DNA of 64,000 nucleotides from Paenibacillus sp. MAEPY2 (GCF_000499205.1 NZ_AWUK01000021.1:62001-126000), one strand, 5' to 3'. Shown: positions 26,122-36,390, counted from the first letter of the stretch. Program-made: numbers and translations. The notes: generated by a model not told the origin, from the sequence alone.

Positions 26122-27765
26122 TTATAAGGCGTAAATAAGCGCCTCGTAAGGAAGCAAACGAAGGGTGCCAGTACTAACCTCATCCGAGGTTGACCGATCC
26201 AGATTGCTAATGATCAAGCGGGCATTCGAAGTTCGATCAGCGAATGAAGCAGGCATACGATAGGACTGCTCCTGGTCCGAATGATTGAGAATAACAAGCC
26301 ATGTCTCTCCATCCAGACTGCGGCTATAGGCATATACGTGCTCTTCCCCTGCCGATTGGTCACGATAATCACCATAGACCATAACCGCGTGCGTTTTACG
26401 CAGGGCGATCAGTTGCTGATAATATGCAAATATGGAGTCCTGCGCGGCTAAATCCCGCTCCACATTAATTTCTTCGTAGTTGGGATTCACCTGCATCCAA
26501 GGCTGACCTTCGGTAAACCCGGCATGATTGCTGCTGTCCCACTGCATCGGTGTGCGGGAATTATCCCGGCTCAGCGGCTGAAGACTGCGAAGCACTTCAT
26601 CTGGCGCACGGCCTTTACCGAGTTCTTCCTTATACTTGTTCTTCATGGCAATATCATGATATTCATCAATGGAAGAGAACCGGACACCCGTCATGCCGAT
26701 CTCCTCTCCCTGGAAAATGTACGGTGTGCCCGGAAGGGTATGAATCATGGTCGCCAATTGTTTGGCGGATTCCACACGGTATTGTCCATCATTGCCGTAC
26801 CTTGAAACCTGTCGCGTGTGATCGTGATTGTTCAGGAACTGGGAGTTCCATCCTTCATTGCGGAACGCTTCATACCAGCTCTCCTGAATTTCCTTGTACC
26901 GTGCCAGATCCCATGTAGGCATGTCATCTGCCACCTGGAAATGGAATAATGTATGCAGCTCTTTCCGGTTATCCCCCACATACAGAAGGCCATCCTCTGG
27001 TGTGACAAACGGAATTTCCCCCACAGTCATGATGTCATAATGCTGGAGAACCTCCCGGTTCATTTCCTGCAAATATTCATGAATGCCCGGATTATTGCCC
27101 AGATAATCAATATGCTCCGGGTGCTCCGCATCCGGGAAGCCTTCCAGCTTGGCCAGCAAATTAATGACATCCATGCGGAAGCCGTCAATGCCCTGATCCA
27201 GCCAGAAACGCATCATCCGATAAATCTCCTGACGCAGTTCACCATTTTCCCAATTCAGATCAGGCTGCTCCTTGGCAAAAGAATGGAAATAATACTCCCC
27301 TGTCCGCTCGTCATAAGTCCACGTCGACGGTTCGAAATAGGAACGCCAGTTGTTCGGCGGGCCATCCGTCTTACCCGGCTTCCAAATATACCAGTCCCGT
27401 TTCGGATTATCGATGGATGAACGCGATTCCTCAAACCATGCATGCTGCTCTGATGTATGATTGACCACCAGATCCATAATGAGCTTCATGCCCAGTTCAT
27501 GGACCTTGTCCAGTAACTGCTTAAACTGCTCCATCGTTCCGGCTTTCGCCATAATGCGGTAATAATCAGCGATATCGTACCCGTTGTCTTTATCCGGCGA
27601 TTCATAAATGGGATTAAGCCAGATGACATCAATACCTAGACTTTTGATATAGTCGAGCTTGAGCATCAAGCCTTGCAAATCCCCGATGCCATCCCCATTC
27701 GCATCCAGGAAGCTCCGCCAGTAGACCTGGTACACAACGGCTTCTTTCCACCACGCCCGGTTCAT
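26122..27765 (-). CDS. GH13 oligo-1,6-glucosidase / alpha-glucosidase
   Basis: This 547-residue intracellular GH13 enzyme has the four conserved regions: MDLVVNHTS, GFRMDVINLL (nucleophile Asp), IMTVGEIPFV (acid/base Glu) and FLNNHDHTR (third Asp). The Val after the nucleophile Asp (MDVIN) is the residue associated with alpha-1,6 specificity in oligo-1,6-glucosidases; alpha-1,4 enzymes have Thr there. No signal peptide. It is the last gene of the operon and should release glucose from imported isomalto- or mixed-link oligosaccharides. A trehalose-6-phosphate hydrolase is a less likely alternative. Confidence 0.9.
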   Translation of the reverse strand: MNRAWWKEAVVYQVYWRSFLDANGDGIGDLQGLMLKLDYIKSLGIDVIWLNPIYESPDKDNGYDIADYYRIMAKAGTMEQFKQLLDKVHELGMKLIMDLVVNHTSEQHAWFEESRSSIDNPKRDWYIWKPGKTDGPPNNWRSYFEPSTWTYDERTGEYYFHSFAKEQPDLNWENGELRQEIYRMMRFWLDQGIDGFRMDVINLLAKLEGFPDAEHPEHIDYLGNNPGIHEYLQEMNREVLQHYDIMTVGEIPFVTPEDGLLYVGDNRKELHTLFHFQVADDMPTWDLARYKEIQESWYEAFRNEGWNSQFLNNHDHTRQVSRYGNDGQYRVESAKQLATMIHTLPGTPYIFQGEEIGMTGVRFSSIDEYHDIAMKNKYKEELGKGRAPDEVLRSLQPLSRDNSRTPMQWDSSNHAGFTEGQPWMQVNPNYEEINVERDLAAQDSIFAYYQQLIALRKTHAVMVYGDYRDQSAGEEHVYAYSRSLDGETWLVILNHSDQEQSYRMPASFADRTSNARLIISNLDRSTSDEVSTGTLRLLPYEALIYAL

Positions 27766-27800
27766 GCTGCATCTCCCCTTTCTCGCATTACTTTACTTCA

Positions 27801-28499
27801 TTAAACTTCTTTCAGCGAGTTCTCTCTCAATGTGCTTTCCAGAAAAGACAGCGTTAGCTGTGTCGTATCCTTCAACACCACGTCCGCCCCGGAACCTTTG
27901 AGCACAGCTTCTTCGCCAATACCTACTGCAATCATGCCTGCGGCTTTGATGGCCTCAACGCCCGCCTGCGCATCCTCGATGCCGATGCAAGCCTTCACGT
28001 CAGCACCCACTTCTTCCGCTCCTCGCAGGAACAGATCAGGTGCGGGTTTGCCGTGTGGTACGGAATCCGGATGTACCACATAGCGGAACAGCGAATCCAG
28101 CTCCAGCGCCTTCAAAATTTGGGGTGCATTTTTGCTCGCAGAGGCGATAACTGCCGGAATGCCGGAGGCTTGCAGTTCAAGTAACAACTCCCGAATTCCA
28201 GGGTAGGTGTGCTCCGGTGTCAGCGAGTCCAGCAGCGATACGTAATGTTCATTTTTACGGCTTGCGAATTCTTCCTTTTCCTCTGCCGAATACGTATTTT
28301 CTTTACCACCCAGACGCAAAATGCGCTCCAGCGATTCCCCGCGGCTAATGCCCTTTAACTGCTCGTTGAACTCGCGGTCAAACGGGATGTCCAGCTCTTC
28401 GCCAAGCTGCTTCCATGCAACATAATGGTACTCTGCCGTATCGGTGATGACACCATCCAAATCAAAAATAACGGCTTGAAGTGCTCCGTTCCCTTTCAT
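27801..28499 (-). CDS. pgmB: Beta-phosphoglucomutase
   Basis: This 232-residue HAD-superfamily mutase converts beta-glucose 1-phosphate to glucose 6-phosphate. The motif I FDLDGVITDTAEYHYVAWK holds the phosphorylated Asp and the acid/base Asp, and the YHYxAW cap is diagnostic. Also seen: QLKGISRGESLERIL, VIASASKNAP (motif II), HGKPAPDLFL (motif III Lys) and IGIEDAQAGVEAIKAA (motif IV). ATG 28499 follows GGAGG. Its presence with a GH65 phosphorylase implies inverting phosphorolysis that yields beta-glucose 1-phosphate. Confidence 0.95.
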   Translation of the reverse strand: MKGNGALQAVIFDLDGVITDTAEYHYVAWKQLGEELDIPFDREFNEQLKGISRGESLERILRLGGKENTYSAEEKEEFASRKNEHYVSLLDSLTPEHTYPGIRELLLELQASGIPAVIASASKNAPQILKALELDSLFRYVVHPDSVPHGKPAPDLFLRGAEEVGADVKACIGIEDAQAGVEAIKAAGMIAVGIGEEAVLKGSGADVVLKDTTQLTLSFLESTLRENSLKEV

Positions 28500-28518
28500 T
28501 TACCCGTTCCTCCCCATG

Positions 28519-30720
28519 TCATTGCTCTAGTTGCCATTCAATTCGTTTCTCGTTGCTTTCCCGTCTCTCACCCTTCCAGTCCAGAACGACCGTCCAGCCC
28601 GATTCGTTGGAAATGCTCGTAACCCGTTTGCCCTCACGGGATTCAAAATGAATATCGAACTCCGCATCGCCTACCATCAGATGCTCCAGACTGCACTTCT
28701 TGTCAGCCCACGCCTGTGGCAATACAGGTGATATCGTCAACTGGCGCTTTTGTGCTTCCGGCTGAACTCCGAAGAAATGCCGTACTACAGGCACGGCAAA
28801 TGCATAGATCGTCCATGCCTGCACTACACAGCCGTAGTCCGGGGACATCTCCGAGAACGAACCCGGCAGTACACGTGAGAAGCTTTTCCCCATCCGGCGC
28901 AGCAAATCCAGCGCGTGATCCGGATGCCCGTAAGCCGCTTCGGCAACCGCATGCGCTCCCGTAGAGATTGTCATCGTGCCCTGTTGATACATGGCAGCAA
29001 GATAAGTACCGTATTCACCGATGAAGTTCCGGTTTCGCATCGCTTCCAGAGCACGCTGTGCTTTATCCTGATCGGCAATTCCCGCTTCTATCGGCGTAAC
29101 AATAACCCAGTTTTTGTTCAGCAGCCAGCCACGATCATTCTGATCGTCTCCCGCATCCGCCAACAATCCTTCCACATACTCCCGGTAGTCGGTGATCCCC
29201 TGCTTTTCAGCGAGAGAAACCATGTAATCCACCTTGGGCACAATATCGGAAATAGGTGCAACCGCATCTGCATAGAGGCTATCTTTTTCGGACCAATACA
29301 CATCATTCACCGCGCGTACCGCTTGTTCCGCCAGTTTTTGATAGGTCTGGTGCCGCTTCGTTTCACCCAAATAGAGACTCATGTGCTCTAGCGCCTGAAG
29401 AGCCTTCGCTGTATATACGGCACTATCAATCAGTTCCATATTCAACCCGGCAATCTCGATGATACCGTAACCGGAAGGGAACAGATCTCCGTCCGGGTCC
29501 ATCTCGTCCAGCAGCCAGTCGATGCCCTGAATACAGTAGTCGTAATGCTCGCGCAGCAGTGCCTCGTCCCCGGTCCACAGGAACATTTCCCATACAAAAG
29601 CGATATAGTGTGCCGTCTCCTGCGTGTTTCCGCGATTAGATACGGCTCCGATCGTAGTCACTTCATGCACAAAACGTCCATTACCGTTTGCTTCTTTCGA
29701 TTTCTCCAGCAACAAATTCAGCGTATCCCGCACCAATTGATGGTCTCCCGTAGCAAGCACACCCTGAAGCGCATACGTACTATCACAGCCGAACCACCAC
29801 GGATACGTGGGCCCGCCGGCCGTCAATCCGCGACCGATTCCGTCCACTTGCTGTACCAGCCACTGATTATTGCGCTTCACCCAGGCAAATTGCTCGTTCA
29901 GCTCATCTTCACCTTCAATGGTAAGCACTGAGCGCTGATCCAGCTTGTCGTAGAACTGCTGCTTCTGCTCTTTCAAACGAACGTGGTCACGTTCAATGAC
30001 TGCATAAGTCTGCTCACAAGCTTCACGGGACGACTCTGACCCGGCAACAAATAACCGGAAGCGGAACACATCCTTCTCCTCCAGCGAGCACTCAGTTACA
30101 AAAGAAATCCCTGTGCCTTTGCCTGCCGTCAGTTCCGGTCCATAAATTTCAGGCCCAACTGTCATATCCGTTCCCGGCAGGTCACTTCCAATCATGGCGT
30201 ACCAGTCTTGGGCGTCATCTTTTACGATAACCTTGCGTGAAGAAATGGCTTCTGCCGTTTCACCCGCTCCGGGAACAATTCCGATCTCATCGGAGTACCA
30301 GACCGGACGTAGATCGGTACGTGACAGCAGTTCCAGCTTGAGCCGGGTTGTTCCTTTGCCGTAAGCGCTGATCTCATATTCTGCGACCATGCCTTTTTCA
30401 TAATCAGGCGCAAATTGACTGCGTTCGATGGATACCGGAATGTGACTCAAACCATGATCATAATCGAAACGGCTTCCACCCCAAGATTCACTTGTAAATC
30501 CGTCTGCCCTTGCCCATACGGCAATGTTGCGATCGAGATCGGTTACCTTCAACCAGAAACCGTCCAGCAGCTTGATTGGATGAAGCCATACACCGCCCAT
30601 TTCGTTAGCCATATGATGCCCAAAATCGGGAAAGTATCCGTCCTGGGTACCGCAAATTTTTACGTATTCACCTGCGTTATAATACAAATTAAATGGATGT
30701 CTGCTTGTTAATGTGGCCAT
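28519..30720 (-). CDS. (alpha/alpha)6-barrel glycosidase, debranching-enzyme-like
   Basis: The protein is 733 residues with no signal peptide. An N-terminal beta-sandwich part (about 1-270) precedes a six-hairpin glycosidase region. Aromatic and acidic clusters include TAGGPTYPWWFGCDSTYAL, GRFVHEVTTIGAVSNRGNTQET, LDEMDPDGDLFPSGYGIIE and PGSFSEMSPDYGCVVQAW, followed by a small C-terminal beta domain. This resembles the glycogen-debranching/amylo-alpha-1,6-glucosidase and GH63-like clan. Acid/base and nucleophile cannot be assigned with confidence. Its place in an alpha-glucoside operon between the permease and pgmB suggests it trims imported alpha-glucans. Family assignment is the least certain in this operon. 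Confidence 0.75.
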   Translation of the reverse strand: MATLTSRHPFNLYYNAGEYVKICGTQDGYFPDFGHHMANEMGGVWLHPIKLLDGFWLKVTDLDRNIAVWARADGFTSESWGGSRFDYDHGLSHIPVSIERSQFAPDYEKGMVAEYEISAYGKGTTRLKLELLSRTDLRPVWYSDEIGIVPGAGETAEAISSRKVIVKDDAQDWYAMIGSDLPGTDMTVGPEIYGPELTAGKGTGISFVTECSLEEKDVFRFRLFVAGSESSREACEQTYAVIERDHVRLKEQKQQFYDKLDQRSVLTIEGEDELNEQFAWVKRNNQWLVQQVDGIGRGLTAGGPTYPWWFGCDSTYALQGVLATGDHQLVRDTLNLLLEKSKEANGNGRFVHEVTTIGAVSNRGNTQETAHYIAFVWEMFLWTGDEALLREHYDYCIQGIDWLLDEMDPDGDLFPSGYGIIEIAGLNMELIDSAVYTAKALQALEHMSLYLGETKRHQTYQKLAEQAVRAVNDVYWSEKDSLYADAVAPISDIVPKVDYMVSLAEKQGITDYREYVEGLLADAGDDQNDRGWLLNKNWVIVTPIEAGIADQDKAQRALEAMRNRNFIGEYGTYLAAMYQQGTMTISTGAHAVAEAAYGHPDHALDLLRRMGKSFSRVLPGSFSEMSPDYGCVVQAWTIYAFAVPVVRHFFGVQPEAQKRQLTISPVLPQAWADKKCSLEHLMVGDAEFDIHFESREGKRVTSISNESGWTVVLDWKGERRESNEKRIEWQLEQ

Positions 30721-30776
30721 GGTTGTCCTCCTCTGCGGTTTGACTCACCGCTTATCTCTTCTTTTAATACAGACTA

Positions 30777-31619
30777 TTAGCCCTTGATTGCAGAAGAGAT
30801 GGAAATGCCTTCAATAAAGTATTTTTGTGCAACAAAGAATACAATAAGTGGTGGAAGCATAATCAGCATCGTCGCAGCCATCAGCATGTTCCATTCCACG
30901 TTATAAAGCCCTTTGAACATGGACAATCCGAGAGCCAGCGTATATTTCTCACTGGAGTTCAGATAAATGAGCGGTCCCTGGAAGTCATTCCATACGCCCA
31001 TAAAGGTAAAGATAGAAACAGCAATCAGCGGCGGCATAGACAAAGGCAGCATGATTTTGGTAAAAATCTGCATTTTGTTGGCTCCGTCCACAAAAGCGGA
31101 CTCATCGAGATCCCGCGGAATACCGCGCATGAATTGACGGATCAGGAAGATGTTGAACGCTCCGCCCCCGAAGAATGCAGGAATAATGAGTGGTAAAAAT
31201 GTATCAACCCAGCCGATTTCCTTGAACATGATGAACATCGGAATCATCGTTACCTGCGAAGGCAGCATCATCGTCGCCAGCAGCACCAGGAACAGCGTGC
31301 GTTTGCCGCGGAAATTAAACCGGGCAAAACCATACGCACATAGGGCAGACGAGAATACGGTACCGACTAATACCGGAATCAGAATAATCAGCGTATTTTT
31401 CAAAAATGTAAAAAACGGGATGGCCAGAACGGCATTTTTATAGTTGGACCACATCCATACAGCCGGGAAAAAATCATCTTTGAACACCTCGGCAGGCGTT
31501 TTAAGAGACGTTGCAAACGTCCATAACAGCGGGATCAGCACGACGGCCGCACCAGCGAGAAGCATGAGCATAGAGAATAGTTTCGAGTAGACCGGTTTCC
31601 GTGTCGTTGCTTGATTCAT
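30777..31619 (-). CDS. Carbohydrate ABC transporter permease, MalG type
   Basis: The 280-residue protein has six hydrophobic segments. The cytoplasmic EAA loop ESAFVDGANKMQIFTKIMLP couples it to an ATPase. It belongs to the CUT1 group (MalG-like C-terminal permease). ATG 31619 is chosen because AGGAGG lies 7 bases upstream. It follows the MalF-type permease by 14 bases and precedes the 733-residue glycosidase. No ATPase gene is in the operon, so it probably uses a shared MsmX-type ATPase encoded elsewhere. Confidence 0.93.
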   Translation of the reverse strand: MNQATTRKPVYSKLFSMLMLLAGAAVVLIPLLWTFATSLKTPAEVFKDDFFPAVWMWSNYKNAVLAIPFFTFLKNTLIILIPVLVGTVFSSALCAYGFARFNFRGKRTLFLVLLATMMLPSQVTMIPMFIMFKEIGWVDTFLPLIIPAFFGGGAFNIFLIRQFMRGIPRDLDESAFVDGANKMQIFTKIMLPLSMPPLIAVSIFTFMGVWNDFQGPLIYLNSSEKYTLALGLSMFKGLYNVEWNMLMAATMLIMLPPLIVFFVAQKYFIEGISISSAIKG

Positions 31620-31633
31620 CATTTGTCCTCCTC

Positions 31634-32530
31634 TCAATCCTTTTCGTTATCGCCCTGGTAATAGACCCACATCGAAGAACTGCGGATGACCAGCAACGTA
31701 AACGCCAGAATGATGATGAACAATACCCAGGAGAGTGCCGAAGCATAACCCATTTCAAAATCGGTAAAAGCTTTATTGTACAGGTACAAGTTGTAGAACA
31801 GGGTCGAGTTAAGCGGTCCCCCGTTGGTCATAACAAATGCTTGTGTGAAATACTGGAATCCGCCGATGATACCCATAATAACGTTGAAGAACACCGTTGG
31901 AGAAATCATAGGCAATGTGATGTTGAAGAACCGTTGAAATGGTCCCGCCCCATCCAGATTGGCAGCTTCATACAGCTCTTCGGGAACCCCCTGCAAGCCG
32001 GACAAATAAATGATGATCGTGTTGCCGACGCCCCACAACCCCATGACAATCAGTGCACCCAGTGCATAGCTCGGGTCTTGAAGCCAAGCCGGCCCCTGTA
32101 CGCCGAAAAAGCCAAGCGCACGGTTCAGAATCCCATATTCCGGATTGAAAATCATAATCCACATCATGGATGCCGCTACAGCCGGAATAACAGATGGCAT
32201 GAAATAAATCAATCGGAAAAATTTCATGCCTCTGTTCCGCATATTCAGCAGCAAGGCGATTAGCAGAGAAGCTACTTGATACAGCGGTACGGATACCAAC
32301 GCAAAAATAAAGGTAACTTTCAACGATTGGTAGAACAGCTCATCATGGAACATCGTTTTGAAGTTATCCAGACCGACCCATTCGATCGACTTTACGCCGG
32401 TAATAATATCCCATTTGCTAAAAGCCAGCAGCAGGGAAAACAACATTGGACCAATGGTAAAGAGCAACAAGCCTATAAGCCAGGGCAATATGAACCAATA
32501 CCCGGCACGCTCGGATTTAGAATTACGCAT
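31634..32530 (-). CDS. Carbohydrate ABC transporter permease, MalF type
   Basis: The 298-residue polytopic protein begins with YWFILPWLIGLLLFTIGPM. Its EAA loop is EELYEAANLDGAGPFQRFFN, followed by ITLPMISPTVFFN, typical of CUT1 MalF/UgpA-type permeases. Together with the downstream MalG-type protein it forms the membrane channel for the sugar delivered by the upstream binding lipoprotein. Confidence 0.94.
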   Translation of the reverse strand: MRNSKSERAGYWFILPWLIGLLLFTIGPMLFSLLLAFSKWDIITGVKSIEWVGLDNFKTMFHDELFYQSLKVTFIFALVSVPLYQVASLLIALLLNMRNRGMKFFRLIYFMPSVIPAVAASMMWIMIFNPEYGILNRALGFFGVQGPAWLQDPSYALGALIVMGLWGVGNTIIIYLSGLQGVPEELYEAANLDGAGPFQRFFNITLPMISPTVFFNVIMGIIGGFQYFTQAFVMTNGGPLNSTLFYNLYLYNKAFTDFEMGYASALSWVLFIIILAFTLLVIRSSSMWVYYQGDNEKD

Positions 32531-32589
32531 AGCTGCCTCCTTGATGAAGAGGGTGAATCAGCATGGCCGCCGACTCACCCGCATGGTTT

Positions 32590-33876
32590 TTACTTGATTT
32601 TGCTGTCAACATTCTTCGCAGCTTCATCCAGAGCGCCTTTGACATCCTGTTTGCCAAGCAGCACTTTTTCCAGTGCCTTGGTGAATTCTTCAACAAACAC
32701 AGGTCCGTTTGTAGAACGCATGGTTACCGGTTTTTTAGCATAATCCATCATTTCGATGACCGGTTTGTCTGCTACTTCTTTGGCTTTGACTTCATCCAGT
32801 TCTTTCACAGTTGCTGGCAATACTTTACCGTTCGCAGAGCGAAGCTTCTGTGCGTCTGTACCCGAGAGCCATTTCACCAGTTCGTATGCAGCTTCTTTAT
32901 TTTTACCAGCTGCATTGATCGCCCAACCCGCACTTGCGATGATGCTTGAACGAGTACCGTCCGTATTTTGTGGAATCAGTGCAGAACCATATTGAACATC
33001 GGATTTGTCGAGATCACCCTTGATCCAACGACCTGTAATCATCATGGCGAGCTTGTCTGTCATGAACATCGATGAATCTCCGCCAAGTGTTTCGGAATCC
33101 AGTGGTGTCGGGGATACACGGCTATCTCCTTGAGACCAGGAAACGTATTGATCCATTGCCGCAATCGTTTTGTCACTGTTCATGTAACCTTCAGCAGCCG
33201 TTCCATCCTCATTCGCGATGTCTGTACCGTAATCCCAAAGGTACGTATAGATCGGATATTCCCATTTACCAGCATTGAATCCGAATTGCGTATATTTATT
33301 ACCATCTTTTTTGGTCAGTTTTTGTGCAGTTGCGATCATGTCATCCCATGTCCACTCATCTGTTGGATAAGGGATTCCTGCTTCGTCAAACATGCGTTTG
33401 TTGTACCACAGGGCAAGTGGGTTGAAATCTTTAGGCAAATAGTATTGCTTGCCTTCGATTTTCATATTTTCAATCAGATCCTTTTGGAAAATATCCAGAT
33501 TAAAGGACGTATCTTTGCTCAGATAATCATCAAGTGGTTCAATTACACCTTTATCAACGTATTTGTAGTAGTCGCCTTCACCAACCAGAAATACGTCTGG
33601 TGCTTGACCGGCTGCCAGGGATGTAGTGAGCTTCGTTCCATAACCTTCACTTGGAATTGGCTCAAACTTCACTTCGATATCCGGATGTGCCGCATTAAAC
33701 TCTTCAGCGAGCTTTACTTCATCCGCACCGGAGTTGACATCTCCCCAAACCGAGAAGGTAAGCTTCACCTTTTCTGCTTTGCCTCCCTCCGCACTGTTGC
33801 TTCCACCTGAAGAGCAAGCAGACAATACCAAAACCAAAACAAGCATCATGACCAAACTTGCGGACCCTTTTTTCAT
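32590..33876 (-). CDS. Sugar-binding lipoprotein of CUT1 ABC importer
   Basis: The 428-residue extracellular solute-binding protein (family 1) has a lipoprotein signal: MKKGSASLVMMLVLVLVLSAC, with lipobox LSAC at about residues 18-21. The body has KLTFSVWGDVNSGADEVKLA, FLVGEGDYYKYVDKG, GRWIKGDLDKSD and ASAGWAINAAGKNKEAA, the usual maltose/multiple-sugar binding layout. ATG 33876 has GGAGG 8 bases before it. It lies between the GH65 phosphorylase and the two permeases, so the ligand is probably an alpha-linked gluco-oligosaccharide or disaccharide. Confidence 0.93.
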   Translation of the reverse strand: MKKGSASLVMMLVLVLVLSACSSGGSNSAEGGKAEKVKLTFSVWGDVNSGADEVKLAEEFNAAHPDIEVKFEPIPSEGYGTKLTTSLAAGQAPDVFLVGEGDYYKYVDKGVIEPLDDYLSKDTSFNLDIFQKDLIENMKIEGKQYYLPKDFNPLALWYNKRMFDEAGIPYPTDEWTWDDMIATAQKLTKKDGNKYTQFGFNAGKWEYPIYTYLWDYGTDIANEDGTAAEGYMNSDKTIAAMDQYVSWSQGDSRVSPTPLDSETLGGDSSMFMTDKLAMMITGRWIKGDLDKSDVQYGSALIPQNTDGTRSSIIASAGWAINAAGKNKEAAYELVKWLSGTDAQKLRSANGKVLPATVKELDEVKAKEVADKPVIEMMDYAKKPVTMRSTNGPVFVEEFTKALEKVLLGKQDVKGALDEAAKNVDSKIK

Positions 33877-33903
33877 TTGAATGACCTCCCACATGGATTT
33901 ATA

Positions 33904-36234
33904 TTAAACCAAGGTTTGAAACCGTTTGCTGAAAGTAACTTGCTGACCGGACAGAAGGAGAGAAATTTCTTCCTCTGCATCACTCTCGATTAGAATACCC
34001 TCGGGCGTGATTGTGATATGCAACAACTGGTTTTGCCAGTAGAGCGGGAATTTCAGACTGCTCCAGGACTCAGGCAGCTTTGGATCGAGGTGAAGCTGAC
34101 CATCCAACATACGAACTCCGGCAAATCCCATCACAACACATTCCCATATTCCGCCCAGAGAAGCGGAGTGGATGCCTGCATCTGAAGAGTGCATATGCGG
34201 TCCCAGATCAATCTCGGACGCCCGACGGAACAGATCGTAAGCGAGCGGACGGTTACCGAAGTCACTGGCAAGGATACTGTGCGTCGACAGGGACAATGAG
34301 GAATCATGCAACGTTTTTTCCTCGTAGTAATCGTAGTTGGCACGTTTGATATCCGGTTCAAATTTATTCTCAAGCAGGAAGAACAGCATCATGATGTCAG
34401 CCTGCTTCGAAATTTGCATTTCACCAACCTGATCCAGGTTGTAGTCATTGAAGATGCTGGCGACTTTGGTCTGATTTTTATAAGGAGTAAGATCAATGAC
34501 TTTCTTCTGCAAGTAAGTATCATCTTGTGGAATAAGTCCTTGCTCATTTGGCCCTGGCAGATACATCTGATCCAGCTTGTTCCATGCTTCCCGAGCGGAT
34601 GTCAGATCAAGCTTCGCAGACAATGCCTTGAGCAACTCTGGTTTCTCCTGTTGAAGCTTCTCAAAATATTGAATGGCCAGCTCCATATTAAAGTGAGCCA
34701 TATGGTTAGTGAATGCATTGTTGTCCACATGTTCCTTATATTCATCCGGTCCAACAACCTCATTGATGTGATAGCGGCCCTTGGCCTCATCCCACTCCAG
34801 ACGGCTGGCCCAGAACGTTGCTGTGTCAAAAATGATCTCGTAACCATATTGATCCATAAACGCTTCATCGCCGGTAGATTGCACATAATGCCAAACGGCA
34901 TAAGCAATATCGGAGGTGATGTGCTGTTCAATGAAGCCCGACCAGATTTTCGTCTGTTCGCCGGTTACGATATCTACATCTCCCCATACCGGTGTAACTT
35001 CGCCATCTTCGATCCAGGCAGCTTCCCATGGGTACATGGCTCCTGCGAATCCGTTCTCCTTGGCTTTGCTTCTGGCTCCATCCAACCCCTGATATCGATA
35101 TTCCAGCAAGAATCTTGCGATCTTGGGGTTGCTGTAGATGAAGAATGGAAGGATGAAGATTTCCGTATCCCAAAAGGAATGTCCCTTGTACCCTTCGCCA
35201 CTTAACCCTTTGGCGCCGATTCCCATGCGATTATCATGAGCAGGTGTCATAATGACGAGGTGATAGATGGCGAAACGAATGGCAAGCTGGTCATATCCGC
35301 TTGTGCTGTCCACCTCAATGTTGTACGTGGACCAGGTATCTGCCCAGGCGTTAGCGCTTTCACGAAATAGCTGATCATACCCTTTTTGTGATTCCTGCTT
35401 CAGCTCTGTCAGCGCCGATTCACGCATCTGCTCCAGTGAATATCCACCGTCTCTGTAAACCAGATCACGGCTGGTATGCACATTAGAGATTTTCTCCAGT
35501 GTCACCGATTGTCCGGCTTCCACGGTCAATGTGCCTTCAATGCCTACCTTGCGGCGTCCCATCGTTTGACGCAATTCCGGCTCAACCTTTTCACCATTCA
35601 GCTGCCAGTGGTGCACCGTATTGGTTACAAAATCAACTGCCGATTGTGTCGTCGTTGACGTCATTTGAATATAAGTCTTTTCAAATATCCGTTTCTCGCC
35701 TTCCGTGAAATGCTGCGCACCCGAGTTCGTCCATTGTCCATTAATACCGGACGCAATGTGAACACGCGCTTGTCCATCCAGTGGTTTGATGCTTACGGAT
35801 GAACCAACCAGATGACGGTTGCTCAAGGAAACAAAGCGGCGGAATTGAAGTTCAAAGCTTTCTCCTGTCGGGCTCTGCCAGACTACATTACGGGTCAGCT
35901 CACCGTTCTTGAGGTTCAGTTGACGACTGTAGCTAATCGTTCTTCCTTTTTCCAAGCTGAAGGTTTCCCCATTAAGAATGATTGCAAGCTCCGTCACATC
36001 TGCTGCATTGGGGAGTTCTGTTACTTCATGCTCGTCAAATTTATTGAACGTTCCAGCCACGAACCAGTTCCGTACCTGTCCAACATAATTCTCGTCCGTT
36101 GCGGAGCGAAGCCCCATGTAGCCGTTTCCAAGTGAAAGCACAGCCTCGCCTTTCCCTTGATGAGCCGGATCAAATCCCGTTTCAGTTACCAGCCAGTTAC
36201 TACATTCTCCTTGTCCTGCATCGTATTTCAGCAA
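33904..36234 (-). CDS. GH65 disaccharide phosphorylase (maltose/kojibiose/trehalose type)
   Basis: This 776-residue GH65 enzyme has GKGEAVLSLGNGYMGLRSA at the N-terminal beta domain. The (alpha/alpha)6 domain has GLSGEGYKGHSFWDTEIFILP and PVWGDVDIV. The general-acid region is YHINEVVGPDEYKEHVDNNA (Glu of GPDEY). DLTPYKNQTKVA and SSDAGIHSASLGGIWE near the phosphate site fit a phosphorylase rather than a hydrolase. GH65 phosphorylases split an alpha-glucoside with inorganic phosphate to beta-glucose 1-phosphate, the substrate of the co-encoded PgmB. Which disaccharide cannot be told. TTG 36234 with GGGGG 8 bases upstream is the start. It is first in the operon, behind two LacI operators. Confidence 0.93.
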   Translation of the reverse strand: MLKYDAGQGECSNWLVTETGFDPAHQGKGEAVLSLGNGYMGLRSATDENYVGQVRNWFVAGTFNKFDEHEVTELPNAADVTELAIILNGETFSLEKGRTISYSRQLNLKNGELTRNVVWQSPTGESFELQFRRFVSLSNRHLVGSSVSIKPLDGQARVHIASGINGQWTNSGAQHFTEGEKRIFEKTYIQMTSTTTQSAVDFVTNTVHHWQLNGEKVEPELRQTMGRRKVGIEGTLTVEAGQSVTLEKISNVHTSRDLVYRDGGYSLEQMRESALTELKQESQKGYDQLFRESANAWADTWSTYNIEVDSTSGYDQLAIRFAIYHLVIMTPAHDNRMGIGAKGLSGEGYKGHSFWDTEIFILPFFIYSNPKIARFLLEYRYQGLDGARSKAKENGFAGAMYPWEAAWIEDGEVTPVWGDVDIVTGEQTKIWSGFIEQHITSDIAYAVWHYVQSTGDEAFMDQYGYEIIFDTATFWASRLEWDEAKGRYHINEVVGPDEYKEHVDNNAFTNHMAHFNMELAIQYFEKLQQEKPELLKALSAKLDLTSAREAWNKLDQMYLPGPNEQGLIPQDDTYLQKKVIDLTPYKNQTKVASIFNDYNLDQVGEMQISKQADIMMLFFLLENKFEPDIKRANYDYYEEKTLHDSSLSLSTHSILASDFGNRPLAYDLFRRASEIDLGPHMHSSDAGIHSASLGGIWECVVMGFAGVRMLDGQLHLDPKLPESWSSLKFPLYWQNQLLHITITPEGILIESDAEEEISLLLSGQQVTFSKRFQTLV

Positions 36235-36268
36235 TTTGTATTCCCCCTATGTCTATCTTATGTTGTAT

Positions 36269-36282
36269 CCGAAACGTTTTGG
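36269..36282. promoter_or_regulatory. LacI-type operator O1
   Basis: CCGAAACGTTTTGG, a near-perfect palindrome 35 bases upstream of the GH65 start; one mismatch from O2. Confidence 0.75.
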
Positions 36283-36300
36283 ATTTGTGTGAAAATAATA

Positions 36301-36314
36301 CCGAAACGTTTCGG
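36301..36314. promoter_or_regulatory. LacI-type operator O2
   Basis: CCGAAACGTTTCGG, a perfect 14-bp palindrome. It lies 32 bases centre-to-centre from O1, about three helical turns, so the two sites face the same side of the DNA. Confidence 0.85.
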
Positions 36315-36390
36315 ATATAATAAAACATTTCGGTGCTCTTCTCATCTCGTTTCATTTTGCAATACCTCGCGAACGTATTCTCAGCTAAAC